Position numbers and translations under genes: made by a program. This document shows positions 20,167 to 33,000 of a DNA stretch of 60,000 nucleotides, piece by piece. Below the pieces are notes generated by a model. That model did no database searches, was not told where the DNA came from, and saw only the letters and a list, made by a program, of their open reading frames with translations. Source of the DNA: Lineus longissimus (Eukaryota; Nemertea; Pilidiophora; Heteronemertea; Lineidae); assembly GCF_910592395.1 (NCBI RefSeq), contig NC_088325.1:13892109-13952108 (forward strand). Reading direction: 5' to 3'. The stretch's first letter is position 1. Every line of letters starts with the position of its first letter.

Positions 20167-20796
20167 AGGTCACAGAGGTCAAATGGTGTAAATTGGCCGT
20201 TAGGATGTAACGATGGCACGTTTCTAAACTGCAATGACTATTGATACCAAATTTGGTACACATTTACCCCTTAGTCAGGTGATCTCAGGGACCGAAGTTT
20301 GGTCCAATATGATTCACCACTTGACCACCAGGGGGCAAAATCCAAAAACCTTAAAAATGTGATTATTCCTTAACTTCTTGCCCGATTGCCACCAATTTGA
20401 TATCATGGGTACATCTAACCACTATACAGTATATGTCACGCAGGTTTTTAATTTGACCTTCTTGTCAAGGTCACAGAGGTCAAATGGCATAAATTCGCTG
20501 TCAGGCCGTAACTATGGCACGTTTCTTAACTGCAATGACTATTGATCACAAATTAAGTACACATGTACCCCTTGGTCAGGTGATCTCAGGTACCGAAGTT
20601 TGGTGCGATCTGATTTGCCGTTTGGCCTCCAGGGAGGGGGCCAAATCCTAAATTCTTCAAAATGCCATTATTCCTAGTAATGACTTGCCCGATTGGCACC
20701 AATTTTATATCATAGGTAAATCTAATTCTAACAACCTTTCAATGTGTCACCCGGGTCTTCTTTGATTTGACCTACTTTTCAAGGTCACAGAGGTCG
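20167..20796 (+). promoter_or_regulatory. three direct repeats of AGGTCA spaced by 3 (DR3-like)
   Basis: AGGTCAcagAGGTCA occurs exactly at 20167-20181 and 20468-20482, and as AGGTCAcagAGGTCG at 20782-20796, with TTTGACCT just upstream of each. The AGGTCA half-site with 3-bp spacing is the arrangement recognised by VDR/RXR-type nuclear receptors. Binding is not shown, and the motif may only reflect repeat structure. Confidence 0.5.
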
Positions 20797-20937
20797 AATG
20801 TACTGTAAATTGGCCATTTTGGGGAAATTGTAATTGCTTTGACCTACATCAAACCTAACACTACATGACACAATACCATGCTCTTTATCCATCTTTCCTC
20901 CACATGAGGTGAGCACAATGGCCCTGGCCATTTCATT

Positions 20938-22059
20938 GTGAATGCTGCAAGGTGGAGGGTTTCAGTTGTGCTTTAGCTAGCTGTGTCGTCTACGTATTCG
21001 TTGTTCTATGTTCTTAGATTAGTGGATATTTTTGTAGCATTACGATTATCTTGGAAATTTGGATATCACACAATAACATTTATCAGTTTTGGGATTATTC
21101 ACTGTTGATTATGTCGGAGAAATTGAATATGTAGTAGATGAAAAGTCAGGATTCGATGAGTTCCATTTTTTTTTTTAGTTCATACATTTTACTTTACTTT
21201 ATTTCAGATTTTGTTGATGCACAATTGGTCAGCATGCATTTTTTATGTTATTTTTCTACTGTTGTTGTTATTCATTTATTCAAATGATTTTGGAAGTGGT
21301 ATAGCCTTTTCCAGAATGGTTTCCATGCATTTTTCTTTCAGCAACTAACTACATGTAAATTTGACAATTTTTCAGGGAAAAATTGGACCGCCAAATAATT
21401 TTCAAAAGTCTGCTGTAGTAAAGTTATTGGATATTTTCCTAATTTTTTTTCTGTATTGTGTAGCAAAGAGATGCCTCTGAAAGCAGCATACTTCACTTCT
21501 AACATTCTGCATCAAGAAAAATTTTTTATTGCCCTCAGAAATGGGAACTTTTTTTTTTTTTTTTTCCTGATTTCAAGTTGTCAAGTGTACCTCCACCTAC
21601 ATTCATGTAAAAGATATTTCCCATATTTTCTTTACAGATTCAGAAAGCCATTTTTATACTCTTTCTAAATATATATACTTTGTAGGGTCTGTCGTTGTCA
21701 GAAAATACTTTTTTCATCATTTTTGTATTTGGCATCAATTTCTGCCGCGATGCCAGGTATTAGGCTTGCGCACGAAAGGGGTTTTGGAGCAGAAAATGGT
21801 TGCGCACTTATGGGTTAATAGAGAGGTTGTCCTTAATAGAGAGGTTGTCCTTAATAGAGAGGTATGGTTATGGCATATTTTTGGACAATTTCATTGACGC
21901 TTTTTTCTTCCCTTTGGCCATTCTTCTTCTTCCAAAGAACTGTCTAGCCTCAACTGGTTGAAGATAGTTGACAGACGACTCGGTCGCGAAATAATTTTAC
22001 GCCAAACACTTGCGTACTATATAGAAAAAGTAAAAGTGAATGGGTAAAAACAAGACCGC
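20938..22059. other. noncoding, part piggyBac interior and part intergenic
   Basis: The first 877 bp are the right arm of the piggyBac element, AT-rich with poly-T runs and no sustained open frame. After 21866 the DNA is unique and noncoding. I see no gene here. Confidence 0.6.
21815..21866 (-). mobile_element. right remainder of the split MITE
   Basis: TTAATAGAGAGGTTGTCCTT followed by another TTAATAGAGAGG unit, ending TATGG with no terminal repeat. It continues the MITE sequence interrupted at 18176, including the TTAA duplication at 21815-21818. Confidence 0.85.
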
Positions 22060-22301
22060 GGCTATTCTTACGACGATCCCTAATGCATTTTACATACAAA
22101 CTACTGGTTATTATTACGACGATCATTTTCACCTTTTTGGGCCTTAATCCTAACCCTGACGCTCACCCTGACCCTAACACTTACTCCTAGCACCAACCCT
22201 AACCCTAACCCTTTCTTTACACTAGTCTTATCTCCCTAGATCCTCAGTTTAATCTCTGAAATCGCATAAATCCTAAGTTACGACTAGTCGTAAGAATAGC
22301 C
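22060..22301. mobile_element. 242-bp element with perfect 15-bp terminal inverted repeats
   Basis: Ends are GGCTATTCTTACGAC at 22060-22074 and its exact complement GTCGTAAGAATAGCC at 22287-22301. A second inner TTATTACGACGATC occurs near 22111. The interior holds telomere-like CCTAACCCT repeats. No coding capacity. Probably a MITE; the superfamily is not recognised. Confidence 0.7.
22150..22212. repeat. degenerate telomere-like (CCCTAA)n
   Basis: Imperfect CCTAACCCTGACGCTCACCC changing to three perfect AACCCT units at 22195-22212. Only about 60 bp and inside a TIR-bounded element, so it is an interstitial tract and not a chromosome end. Confidence 0.85.
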
Positions 22302-22419
22302 ACTTTGTAAAAACAAATAAAAAGTTGAAGTCACGGGATTAACAAAGGTTGAGGTCATCATCCAAGTTGACACTTCAACCTGAATCCATCCTGAAACCTT
22401 TAGAAGTAAAATTAGCTGC

Positions 22420-22505
22420 TCAATTAGCACGACCACCTGAGCATTTCCGACCACATATCGAACCCGGGACGCAGGGTACTTGTTGTACATGTATCTAGTC
22501 TACTC
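22420..22505 (-). mobile_element. possible tRNA-derived fragment, minus strand
   Basis: On the minus strand the sequence contains CCCGGGTTCGATATGTGG, a B-box-like tRNA motif, with a plausible T-arm. No A box or complete cloverleaf was found, so it is probably a SINE relic and not a tRNA gene. Confidence 0.35.
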
Positions 22506-24010
22506 CTGTAAGTGTATGTTCAGCTGAGTGCTATATAGGCACAATTCATCCTCTGTTAGAATCGCATGTTTTATCCATGGCCAAGATAGCTGATAAGCTT
22601 TGTTATAACTATATGTATATGTAATATTTTACTTCATAAATAAAAATGAGCTTGTTTTATAAACTTCTATAGTATTTTTTTCTTTACCATTCTCCCATGC
22701 TGACTTATCGGTAGTGAATATCAGTCCTCGAGTCTCCTCCTTTCACCACTGATAACTCCCGCCATGCAGCTAATCTGTCCCATGCACCATCATGAAAGGG
22801 TGGCCAATCAAATTGAATGACGGCCTGAATTGATAGTGCCAACCTCTGGATCAGGTTACCCTTCTTCTATACAACATGCACTGTGCATTCGGGTCAGGTC
22901 CGCTTGAACACCTGGTCTTCAATTATGATGGCTTTCAGTGCGTGTCTCGTGCAACAACCACAAGTGAGTGTAATGTTAGTGCTGTTGCAACATAGGACTC
23001 GTGGGAAAGGAAGGGAATGTAGGGAGACCACCGATAAAGTAACAGCCCTTCTGACGGCCGATCAGGGGGGAGTTATCGGCGATGAAGGATGGATATATGC
23101 ACAACAACGGTGGATCGGCATGCATTCTCCAAGCAGGTCGTAGGATTTATTCTTTGCCAACACTTATTTCCAAGATACCATGAGCTATGTCTCTGGTCTT
23201 CTGCTGGTTGTGCTATTGTCTCTGCTATCTAGTTGCAAGGTTGTGACAACACCCTTTAGTTTCTGATGTGTCGGAACTGTTTGTTGATGCAAAATCAAGT
23301 ATCTCTATAGGTACAGACTCTCAATAAATTGAGAGACTGGTCTAAGCTACCTGGCTAAATTCTATTTTTAGAGCAACATAAACAGCACGTGCGTTTGTTT
23401 TGACATGTGCTTTTGCTTTGACACGTGATATGCAAATTGGGCTGGTTGGCAACATGAAAACAACATGGCGGATGTAAACTTTTCTTTCGCGACCGCTCAA
23501 TAAATATCGACAAAAGTCCTGAATAAAACAAAAAGCAAATAATTTTGGACATTTTTAATTGACGTGAAGGTAGAGAAAATCATATGCATAGTTGTCAGTG
23601 CTGTGTTTTCTGACAGCTCTCGTTTCTTTGGTCATTTGGTGGTTTTATGAGAACAACTCGTATGCATGCAGCGCTCGGCGAAATGAACTGCACTCCGTGT
23701 ACACATACACTGATGCCGATGGGCTGATAGATAAGACTGAACAGGTGCCCGTTCAGCCTCAAAACACGATAAATGTGTTGTTATGTGGCCAGTCCCCTCT
23801 TTGATGTTGTCCATCCACGTTTTCCTATATGTGTCCCCACTCCCTCCAATGACAGACATGATAGAGTCGGTTTGGAGACTTGGACTTGGTTGGTCGGACT
23901 AGGAGAGAGTGAATCATGTGTTTTCGGTTCCTGTGCTGATCAGCTATAAAATGCCCATGGGTATGATACGAATACATAAATTGCTGACTTGTGTATTCCC
24001 TTCCTTTCAG
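22506..24010. other. intergenic region upstream of the dynein-like gene
   Basis: No supported gene. Short open frames at 22883-23143 and 23592-23804 have no recognisable motifs. The region ends with the acceptor CCTTTCAG at 24003-24010, 17 bp before the start codon. At least one noncoding 5' exon and the promoter must therefore be upstream, but I cannot place them. Confidence 0.5.
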
Positions 24011-24027
24011 CTCGCTAGTAGTTGACC

Positions 24028-27000
24028 ATGGAGCTTGACGAGAAACTCCGATGGTTGGAGACAAGGATTAGCTCATCTCTTCGCCCGAGGCAGGAGGAGC
24101 TTAAAAACATGTTCCTCAGCGATGAAAACCGATTAGCCTTCCACGAGTTCATGAATAATGAAGATGTACGGCGTCTGTTTGTTTTCATAGTTCCACCGAG
24201 GAATATCGTCGCATCACTTCATCCGCCACCGGAGCTCAAATCCAAGTCGATATTCTTCCTGAAGACAGGAAATGGTACAAAACTCACCAAAGATAACATG
24301 AGTAGGTATACTATAGTCGGTCCTCTGCTGGTAGTTTTTCCAGATTGGTATAATGATGGTGATAATGAAAGAGCATGTCCTTCAAAATCTAGTGTTTTTT
24401 CAGGTGACGAAGTATATTACATGGACTGCTCAGAGTCAACCTTGCAGCATATTGACCTGCTGACGAGAGAAGTCTTCCTGCCAATGTTGTGTGTTGACCA
24501 AAATGTCGCAATAAATGCTGGCGTGAACTCGGACAAACTTATGGATATCTTGCACAGACTGATGGGAACTGTGGAGACAACAGAGGGACATCTCAAAGTA
24601 CGTTTTGTTCGTTGGAAAATTCGCAGGGCTTGCTATCACCATCAACGAGTGTCCCTTCACCAGATCAGTTTCAAAATTGTACAGTAGAACCTCCCTTAGC
24701 GGACACCTCTCTAATAAGGACACCCTCTCTATTAAGGACAATGGTTTTGGTCCCAAATTGGTTGTTACCATTCAATTTTATCTCTCTGATCAGGACACCT
24801 CTCTATTAAGGACAGTACTTTTCAGTCCCAAGGGTGTCCTTAATAGAGAGGTTCTACTGTACAGAAAAGCCACCGTCATGGAGTAAATTTAAGCACTTCG
24901 ACCTCTTCTACTTGGAAAGCCCTCCCACGTGATAATTGTTTCAACTTTCATGAGTTATTTTGAGGTCGGTAGTTTTGGTATGTAGATTTGTGGGTTTATG
25001 TCACATCGTAATTATATTCTTAAGCTCCTGTCTTCCAGGGTGAAATCGTGTTGTCTCTGCCATCCATTGAAGTATTGGCAGAAGCTGCTGATGCTGTCAA
25101 TAGAAGAGTGGCAGTTTTGCATGTCCTCGAATCGACTGTCATATCGTGGATAAAACAAATCAAGGTGAGACACTCCGAATTTACTAGCTCTTTGAGGAGC
25201 TTTGTGGTGGACAGCATGGCCCAAATCTGGGCCATGACCACATCTCATATCATGACTATGATGATGATCAAATAAGAACAAGCTACAGTGTTCTCGACTT
25301 GTTGATGCTGATGTTGCCAATTGCAACATATGAAATTCTCTTTTCCATTTCAGGGCGTGTTAAAACACGATCCAGTCGCTGACCTAAACCGTCTCAGTGG
25401 GAAGCATCCCGGTCCGTTGGATGAAGTCAACCTCTGGCAGGAGAGACTAGAGAAACTCCAGTCAATCAATGCACAGTTAGATTCCCAGATAGCGAAGGAT
25501 ATCCTCACCAACTTGGAACAAGCGAGCAGCCAGTATGCTCAGTCATTTCTCAATGTTAGGAAAGATATCAGCCAGGTTAGTAGCAGGATTGTGCACAGTA
25601 AATTTTTTTGAGTTTTCCAGTATTTGAGAATATTTCAGACGGTTTTTAAGGTCCCCAAATGTAAAATCAATCCGGACCCGTTCTCATTAATAACCTTGGT
25701 AGGCAACCATTCCAGGAGATGAAAAACTGAGACTTGAAAAAGTTCAAGAGGAAGCATATTCTTTGTCAGTGCAGTCTCATAGTTGATTAGTTTAACTGTA
25801 AAGAAAAGAGGGAAGTTTGAAATAAGTTAGATATCGATTTTTCAGGCCATTGAAGACACAAACGATAATCTAAAATTCCTGCAGACGTTGATGCCGTGGT
25901 TCCAAGATCTCCACGACGCCACTGACACGAAGGAGTTCCTGAAAATGTTTGGACCACTGGTTCACACAGTTTTACTGGTCTGGTGCTATTCTAGGTCAGT
26001 GAAAAACTTCATATAATGGGTGCTTCATTTTGGCTTTGTCTCTAGCCCTTTAGTCTTCGCACTCAATGAGAAATTGTATATCAAATTGTGTTTGATCTGC
26101 TACTCATATTGCTAGTGGGATATTGCCGGTCAGGAGAACATTAGTCCTCATTCTGAGGAGTAGGATATCAAGACCAAACTATGGGGATGGGTGCTGATCT
26201 TGGTGTGCCAAATTTGGAACATCAACTGACTTGAAAATTGGCAGTTTGCAGTAAATGCCAAGAAGGAAAAGACGATACTGATATTGATTGCCAATTGAAT
26301 CAAATTTTTAATTGTTTCAGTTATTATCACCAAAAGGACAAATTCGCCAATCTGCTGCGAGTTATTTCTAACGAAGTTGTCCACAGAGCTCATGCTATGG
26401 TTGGAGAGGATATCCTTAGAGAACCTCTTGAGGTTAGTGCATATAAAATTAACTTTTACATTCTGCATTAAGTGGTGTACTGGACAAGTCATCACTCTGT
26501 CTTGGATTTCAACGTCTATAGCGTTCTGTGACATTTTCCACTTCTGGTCTGTAGCCTATCTGTATATATTTCAATCCTTTTCAGTCCTATTCCAAACTTA
26601 AGGAGGCGCTGCGTGTTTGTGCTGCATTCCGTGGCACGTATCTTGACGAGCGAGATAAAGCTGATGAAATCAACGATAGAAATAATGCGGAAAATGCTGA
26701 AAAATTGTAAGTTCTAGAACCTCCAAGTTTTTGCAGCCATTAAATTTCATTAAAACCTCAGTTTTGAACTTGAATATCATATCTCCCTAAGGTATCTGGT
26801 TGAAATTAAGGCCTCTTTATAAAAGCAATCTGAGTACGCTCAATTTGGATAAACTAACAAATCGACTGTTATCTTTTGCAGGACAAGCAAACCCCAAGGC
26901 CCCCTCTGGTCGGCCAAGATGTACGGCCCGTTTGGTTACATCCCTCCCCACTGCATCCCCAAGAAAAACAAAGAGGCAGACCTCAACGAGGAAGATGACA

Positions 27001-30000
27001 TCTACTCCAATAGCCCATGGCCGCCGAGGAATTCAAAGTGCTTCCAGCTGATCAACAGTTTTATGGAGAGGTAGGTCTGGTTTTAAAAGTATTCGAAGGC
27101 CGTAAAACTCCATCATAAGAAGCAAGGTTTTCTGGTGCCCTGAATTCAAAATGTTCTCCAGGCATCAGATTTCTGAAGATCTCAAAATTTCATTCCCCAG
27201 TCAATGGTTTTCTACCTATTTCTATCTATTTGGGTGGCGGTGCAGAGATTCCAGGCTGCACAGATTGATTTGAATATATGTAATCCCTTGCAGAAATTGC
27301 TTGTTTTTGAGTGCAGGCATGATGTTCTCAGCTATGTGTTTCACTGCAGTTTGAACAGTAGTTTAAACTTCAGAGATCTGTCATCAGCTGCTGGCAATAC
27401 AACTTAAGGTTATGTCTTTTGTTTATCATCATATTCACGAATCTTTCAGATGTAACGATGTCCTTGAACTAGTTCAGACAACGCGCCATTTCCGCCTCCT
27501 CGCCGACACAGCCAAAGTGGGCGGCGCCGGTACCAAGAGCCTTGACGCCTTGGTCCAAGAGGTCCATGTTCAATACACCAATGCTACGAGGGCCTTCTTC
27601 GCTCAGGTGGATGACGTCCTCAAGATTGACGGCTCACAGCAGTTTGAGAGCGCTTTCTTTACCTTCAGGACAGTTGTCAAGGTATGGTGTTGTGGATAAT
27701 ACAATATTTCAGTGCCATGATTGTCACTCTAACGTTGTAACTAGATTTTAGAACGTTACCTTAAGTTTAAGTAGGAAAGACTACCCAGACCCCAGGCCAC
27801 CCCACCCTCCAGAATGACTGAAGTCAATCTGACTTTCTCAGAAATGACATATGATAGAAAAGTTCTGAAGGAAGGGACTTGAGAGATTGAATGGAAACCA
27901 ATTTAGGTCCTAACTACTCTCCTTGATAGAGGGGGTGTCTTTAACAGAGAGGTGACTGGTATGGGAGATCCCAGAGTAGGCCTATCATATGTAACTCCAG
28001 TTTCTTTCTTTTTCTTTGAACTCAGGACCTGGAGAGGAAGTTGGCTGAGATCCTTCGCCACAGTTTCCACCAATGTCCGACCATCGGTGCCCAGCTGAGG
28101 TTGTTGGAGGTGTTCGAGGGAATCAGCAGCAGGGAACTCGTTCAGGTTGGTAGATTAGTTGATTACCTTTCCTCAGAATCCGTCATCCCTCAATGGCACA
28201 CATTTTTACTCCAAATATGACATATGTCAATCAGGTTCTCCACCGGGTTTTCTCAAAGAAGGGTGGTACCCTTGATATTCAAAACGTTTTGCCAGTTTGT
28301 GTGCAACACAAGGTAGGGTGGCCAGCAATTTAATGTAGGGTGGCCCCATACAAACCCTTTACAAAGTTCTAAAGCAAGGAAGGGTAGGTCTTCCAAGGTG
28401 GTAAGCTGCATAGGTAGGGAAGGACGCTATGACATTGACCTGTGGAGAACATGGGTCAATCCCTTTACTCAAGGCAAATTGCACCTCCATTTTGACAAGT
28501 TCTGTTTCTGTGCTATAATTGACACTCCTAAACTTGATTGAATAATGTTGTAGCACTCTTGTCAAACTGATCCATGTTGCACCTTTTGTCCGTGTAATTG
28601 CACCATTTAACTTTTCTTTCCAGTCTATGCTAGGTCTTAGGAATGACATGGTACATATTGTGTACAAAATATTGTGGCAAATTCTCGAATAATAAAGCTT
28701 TGAATGAGTTTGCCGTGTTAACATTTTTGATGGGAAAGTGATATCGCTTTGGCCTTTTGCTGATAATATTTCCAAGGAAACAAGAAACACTTTAGCAGGC
28801 ATCACAATTGAAGCAGTTTTATGGCACATCCGGAAGTTAGATGTCAATAAATTTTGATATTTTAAGATGATAAGTCATAATTGATTTTATGCCTTTTAAT
28901 ACAGAATTACGTCGGAGCTAATAACAGCAAGGTAGTTTAACACTAACACGTGTGATTTTTTTTGCTCACTCTCACATTTTTTTTACAACATACTGTAGAC
29001 ATTTTCACCGACTTCTTTTATTATTTGTGATTCGGGCGATTTTGCATGCTTTGATCTAGGTTTCTTGCATGGCAATGGCATGAGTGATAATGATAGGTAG
29101 TGTAGGAGCCCCACTTTTTCATTTGAAAATCATTTGCTTTGGTTACTTAGGGGGTTTGTGTATTTATCTTTCACCAAACAGGAAGAAAACTTCTTTTAAT
29201 TTGCATGATGCATGTTAGATCAGGGTCTGATACCTGCAATAGACCACATTCGAAAGTCAGCCTGCAGGTTTTAACAAATGCTCAATACATGTCCGCCCAT
29301 TGTACATCGGCTTGTGTATTAAGCATTGGTAATCAGCGGCTGGCCAACTTTTGAATGTAGTCTATTACGGTATAAAGATTGAGCTAACCGCTGTTTGATA
29401 TTAATTTCTTTATGCAATTCTCTATGGATTGTGGGGTAAAAATGTCTTCAAGTGTTGACATGGATGTCTGTGGATGACAGTGGCAACAATTTGGGAGAGT
29501 TCATCAGAGGAATTTTCCCTTTGTGTGTAAGAGTTTTCTATCGTTCAATATTCTGTAGGACTCCATTTCATCTAGGTATACAGACGTTAGATTTGCATTT
29601 AAAAAGCCCTCATTCAGGCTTGACTGTCATGATGACATTCAATTACAATTCAGCTTTATTTTGACCATGATACATTTGCAGGCAAATCTGAAGGATAAAG
29701 ATAAAAAGTTAGTGATGGCGTTCACCGACGAGCTGATTCAAGTGCGAGGGATGTTCGACCTGCACAGTGCTAAGCCACCGATTCATAAGAATCAACCACC
29801 ACTTGTTAGCAAGATGATGTGGGCCTTCGCACTCAAGGAAAGAATTAGGGTAAGGAACTGCTCTCCAGGTCACCTAATAGCATTCCGCGAAGATGACGTC
29901 ACTGCAGCTGCTGCCCTCTATTTCCCCATCGTTGAATTACAGGCAATGTCGGACAAACATGCGGTTTCGTAATGGATTCAGGCTTTCTAACTAGGGCAGT

Positions 30001-33000
30001 TAGATTCAATCTGGCACATGTCCGAGTGTTGGAAATACTACATAATTGTTCTGAATATTTCTCTCTCTGACTCTATGGTATCATTCATGCTAAAAACAAT
30101 GCAGGGTCAAAGATTATTGACTTTGAAATAAGCTCAAATGCGTAGAAATAAGTGTCGATGTCCGACTGTCACGTGACTAAAACGTATCTTATGCAAATGA
30201 CCTTGTGAGCTATAAATAGTAACTTCGCGGAATGCTATTATGGACCATATTGTCTTCCCACCAATTTTCTCACGCTTATTACAAATCAAATGAATAACTC
30301 GTGACAACAAATGTTTCAGGGTCCAATGGAAAAGATGAAGAAGATTAGTCCGCACTCTCTGGAGGGGGACCAGGGGTGGCAAGTGAGAGACCAGTATGCT
30401 GAGGCGATGCATGATATTGAACAGTATGAGAAGAAACTGATAGCTGACTGGGAGGAAGGCATCACAGCCGAGCTTACAGACAGACTCAAGCAGCCATTAC
30501 TGGTGAGAGACCGACTCCAATAGTTTGTTGGTTATAGAGCGAGTTATAGAGCTATAGAGTTAGAGTAAGCGAGTTATAGAGCGAGATCCATATGTGCTGT
30601 AGTATTTGTCGTGACTGTATTACCTCAGATGTTGCTTGAAGAGGGTGTTGTTGTTTACTTGGTGATTACCTTAGATCACTCCATGAGGCAAGTTCTCTCG
30701 GGTTTACCTGTTGTCGGGGAAACAGGAGTTTGATTTTGGAAGACAAATCATGTCGCAAGGGCAATCTGTTCGTTGGTGACCCAGCAATTCCTGTGATGAG
30801 TGTTATCCATAATCAAGGTTTTACTACTAATCTGATGATAATTTTGTGTTGTAGGTTGTTGAAGAATTTGAATACACAGAAGAAGATGAGTTCCCACCTC
30901 CCCCAGTGGTCCACGTTAACCTTGACCCTCAGCTTGTGCTCCTGCTCCGAGAAATCCACCATCTTTCTGAAGAGCCATTTAACATCCACATTCCGCGGAC
31001 AGCGCGGGAATTGCTGAGGAATACGAATGCGTATGATTTGCAGGTCACGTGCACGAGATTGGAGACGATTGTGTCCAAGTATAACGCTGTCATGAAGTCA
31101 GTGACTGAAGTGGAGCGCCCTCTCCTGGATAGAAAGTTGGCCAAAATTGATCAGGTTTGTTGAAAGTTTCTTCTAGTAGCATGATTTTTAGAGTTGCTGA
31201 ATCAGTTAAATGATGTTTCTTGGTGATGATGAACTAATTTCTTGCTCTCTCTTCAGCTGTTCGAGCAAGGTCTCTCCACCTACACCTGGAGGAATGAAGA
31301 AAGCAGTGACTTCATCGAGGAGGCCACAGCGCTCGTCTGCCTTGACGTCCATCGCAACCTTGACATTATTCAGACAAACTGCCGCGAGATCACAGAGATT
31401 ACGATGTCCTGGTCGAAAGGGACGTTGGATGTCTTCGCAGCCAGGAATCTAGAGCGTAGCTACTTGATGCATGAATTGATTGAGACTCAGAAGTGAGTAA
31501 TGCCCATGATTATATGTGATCACCGAAACCTTCAGCCTACATCTCTTGACCTTCCTCATTTGGCCTTCCTTTTTGGTTTTCATCCTTTGGCCTTCCTCCT
31601 GGCATTGGCTTTGGCCTACCTTCAACCTTTGGCCTTCAACCCTTTCCCTTCCTTATTTGACCTTAATCCTTATTCGCCTAAAAATAAGGTGTTGTTAAAC
31701 CATTTTTGACAATGACCACAATCATTTATGTGAAAGTTCTTGCTAGTGGCATCTGATGGTAGACTGTACCAATTTCTGATATTCTTACTCTGTCTTAAAA
31801 CAACTCCTCGTGTTGTTTTGCTTTCAGGAAGCTTGATGAGGACCAAGAGATGGCCATTGTTCCCCTGGGGATGAAGATACACAACATTGTTTCCCTCTCA
31901 TTCGAGGCTGCTCAGATCAGCAAGGCCTCGCCCGCCTGGGAGGACTACGTGGATTACCTTGACAATATCGTGCTGGACGGTCTCAAGCAAAGCACACTGA
32001 CGAGTCTCAAGACTATGCTCAACACGATGGTGCAGTCAAATTTGGATGAGGTGAGTTACGAGTAAGCCTTACTTGAGTGGGTGTTATGTATCCATAAGGT
32101 GGCTTAGCACATTATACTGACCAAATTCTGTCTCAAAAAGTTTCGTGAAAATGTGTCAAAGTTTCTACATACTCACTCACTCTTGAAGATTGAGAGACTG
32201 GTGATACAACACATCACATGTGCTTGACCTGACCCCCTCAGTCCACTACCTGCGGCAAAAAGAAGTTGCCAGTACATACCTTCTGTCCTTAAAATGGACT
32301 GTGAAACATTGGAATTCAAAACACGTTCTCCAAAATCAAACTGATGGTGACTGAACAGTGCATCCTTCTTTCTCTAAATTTTGGATCCATTCTTTCTCAC
32401 CGCAGACTAATTTGCCATTTCAGGTTGATGCCATCCCAATCCTGACCATCCGTCTTGAGCTGATCGAGGCCAAGGTGGCATTCCGGCCCCCTCTAGACAA
32501 GAGCACATCCATCACCAGCGTCCAGGAGAGCGTCCAGATGTGGTTAGACGGCTTCATCAATCGCGGCACTCTCGTCAAAATGATCGGAAGAATGGTAAGT
32601 TTCTTCAGGCTGTGTTTAAAACTGTGGTTCGAGCTTGTGATATATTCTCATGAGACCTGTGTGATTACTTAAACTGAGCGGGTAGGATCACGAATGGAAC
32701 TGTTGTGGACGAGGTTCATTTATATTACATGTCTTTCAGAAGATATAAATTTACTCAAAAATTATAAAAAAATCACAACACAAAAATTATAAAAAAATCA
32801 CAACACAAATGATTTCATTTGAGAACTTCGCAAAGCATGGTTAGTCTTTTTTTTTTCTTTGATCAAGATTCTCCTCTCTAAATTGCAGTATAATTTTCGT
32901 AAAAAGCAGGTAAACTGTGTGTCAATTCAATTTGATCTTTTCAATCAATGTTTACTTTAAATACTCTTCATATATTCTGGATACAGCACAGAAAATTCAT

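Larger units (their letters stand above)
19800..20937. repeat. ~1.1 kb repeat with CGTC-rich start, copy 1
   Basis: Starts at TTTTTAGCTCACC with a perfect 11-bp hairpin (AGCTCACCTCT, loop TAGC, AGAGGTGAGCT), then a (CGT)n run. The body is three ~300-bp direct monomers, each with CAAGGTCACAGAGGTC. It ends GGTGAGCACAATGGCC and GGCCATTTCATT. A near-identical copy lies at 55334-56459. The outer AGCTCACCTC and GAGGTGAGC are inverted. No transposase is encoded and the class is uncertain. This repeat style is common in molluscs and other marine invertebrates. It is nested in the piggyBac element. Confidence 0.88.
18177..21814 (+). mobile_element. non-autonomous piggyBac element
   Basis: Bounded by TTAA on both sides (18173-18176 and 21815-21818). 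Terminal inverted repeats are short and imperfect: CCCATATGTGCATGG at the left, and CCCATAAGTGCGCAACC reading in from the right. It carries a broken piggyBac transposase (18563-19689) and a nested ~1.1 kb repeat (19800-20937). TTAA duplication and CCC termini are diagnostic for the piggyBac superfamily. The boundaries are confirmed because the flanking sequence is one MITE interrupted at TTAA. Confidence 0.9.

Noticed and set aside
22150-22212. Telomere or chromosome end
   Set aside because: Only about 60 bp, degenerate, and followed by more than 37 kb of gene sequence; an interstitial tract inside a small element.
22883-23143. 86-codon open frame upstream of the dynein-like gene
   Set aside because: No recognisable domain, start context or splice partner; expected by chance in unique sequence.
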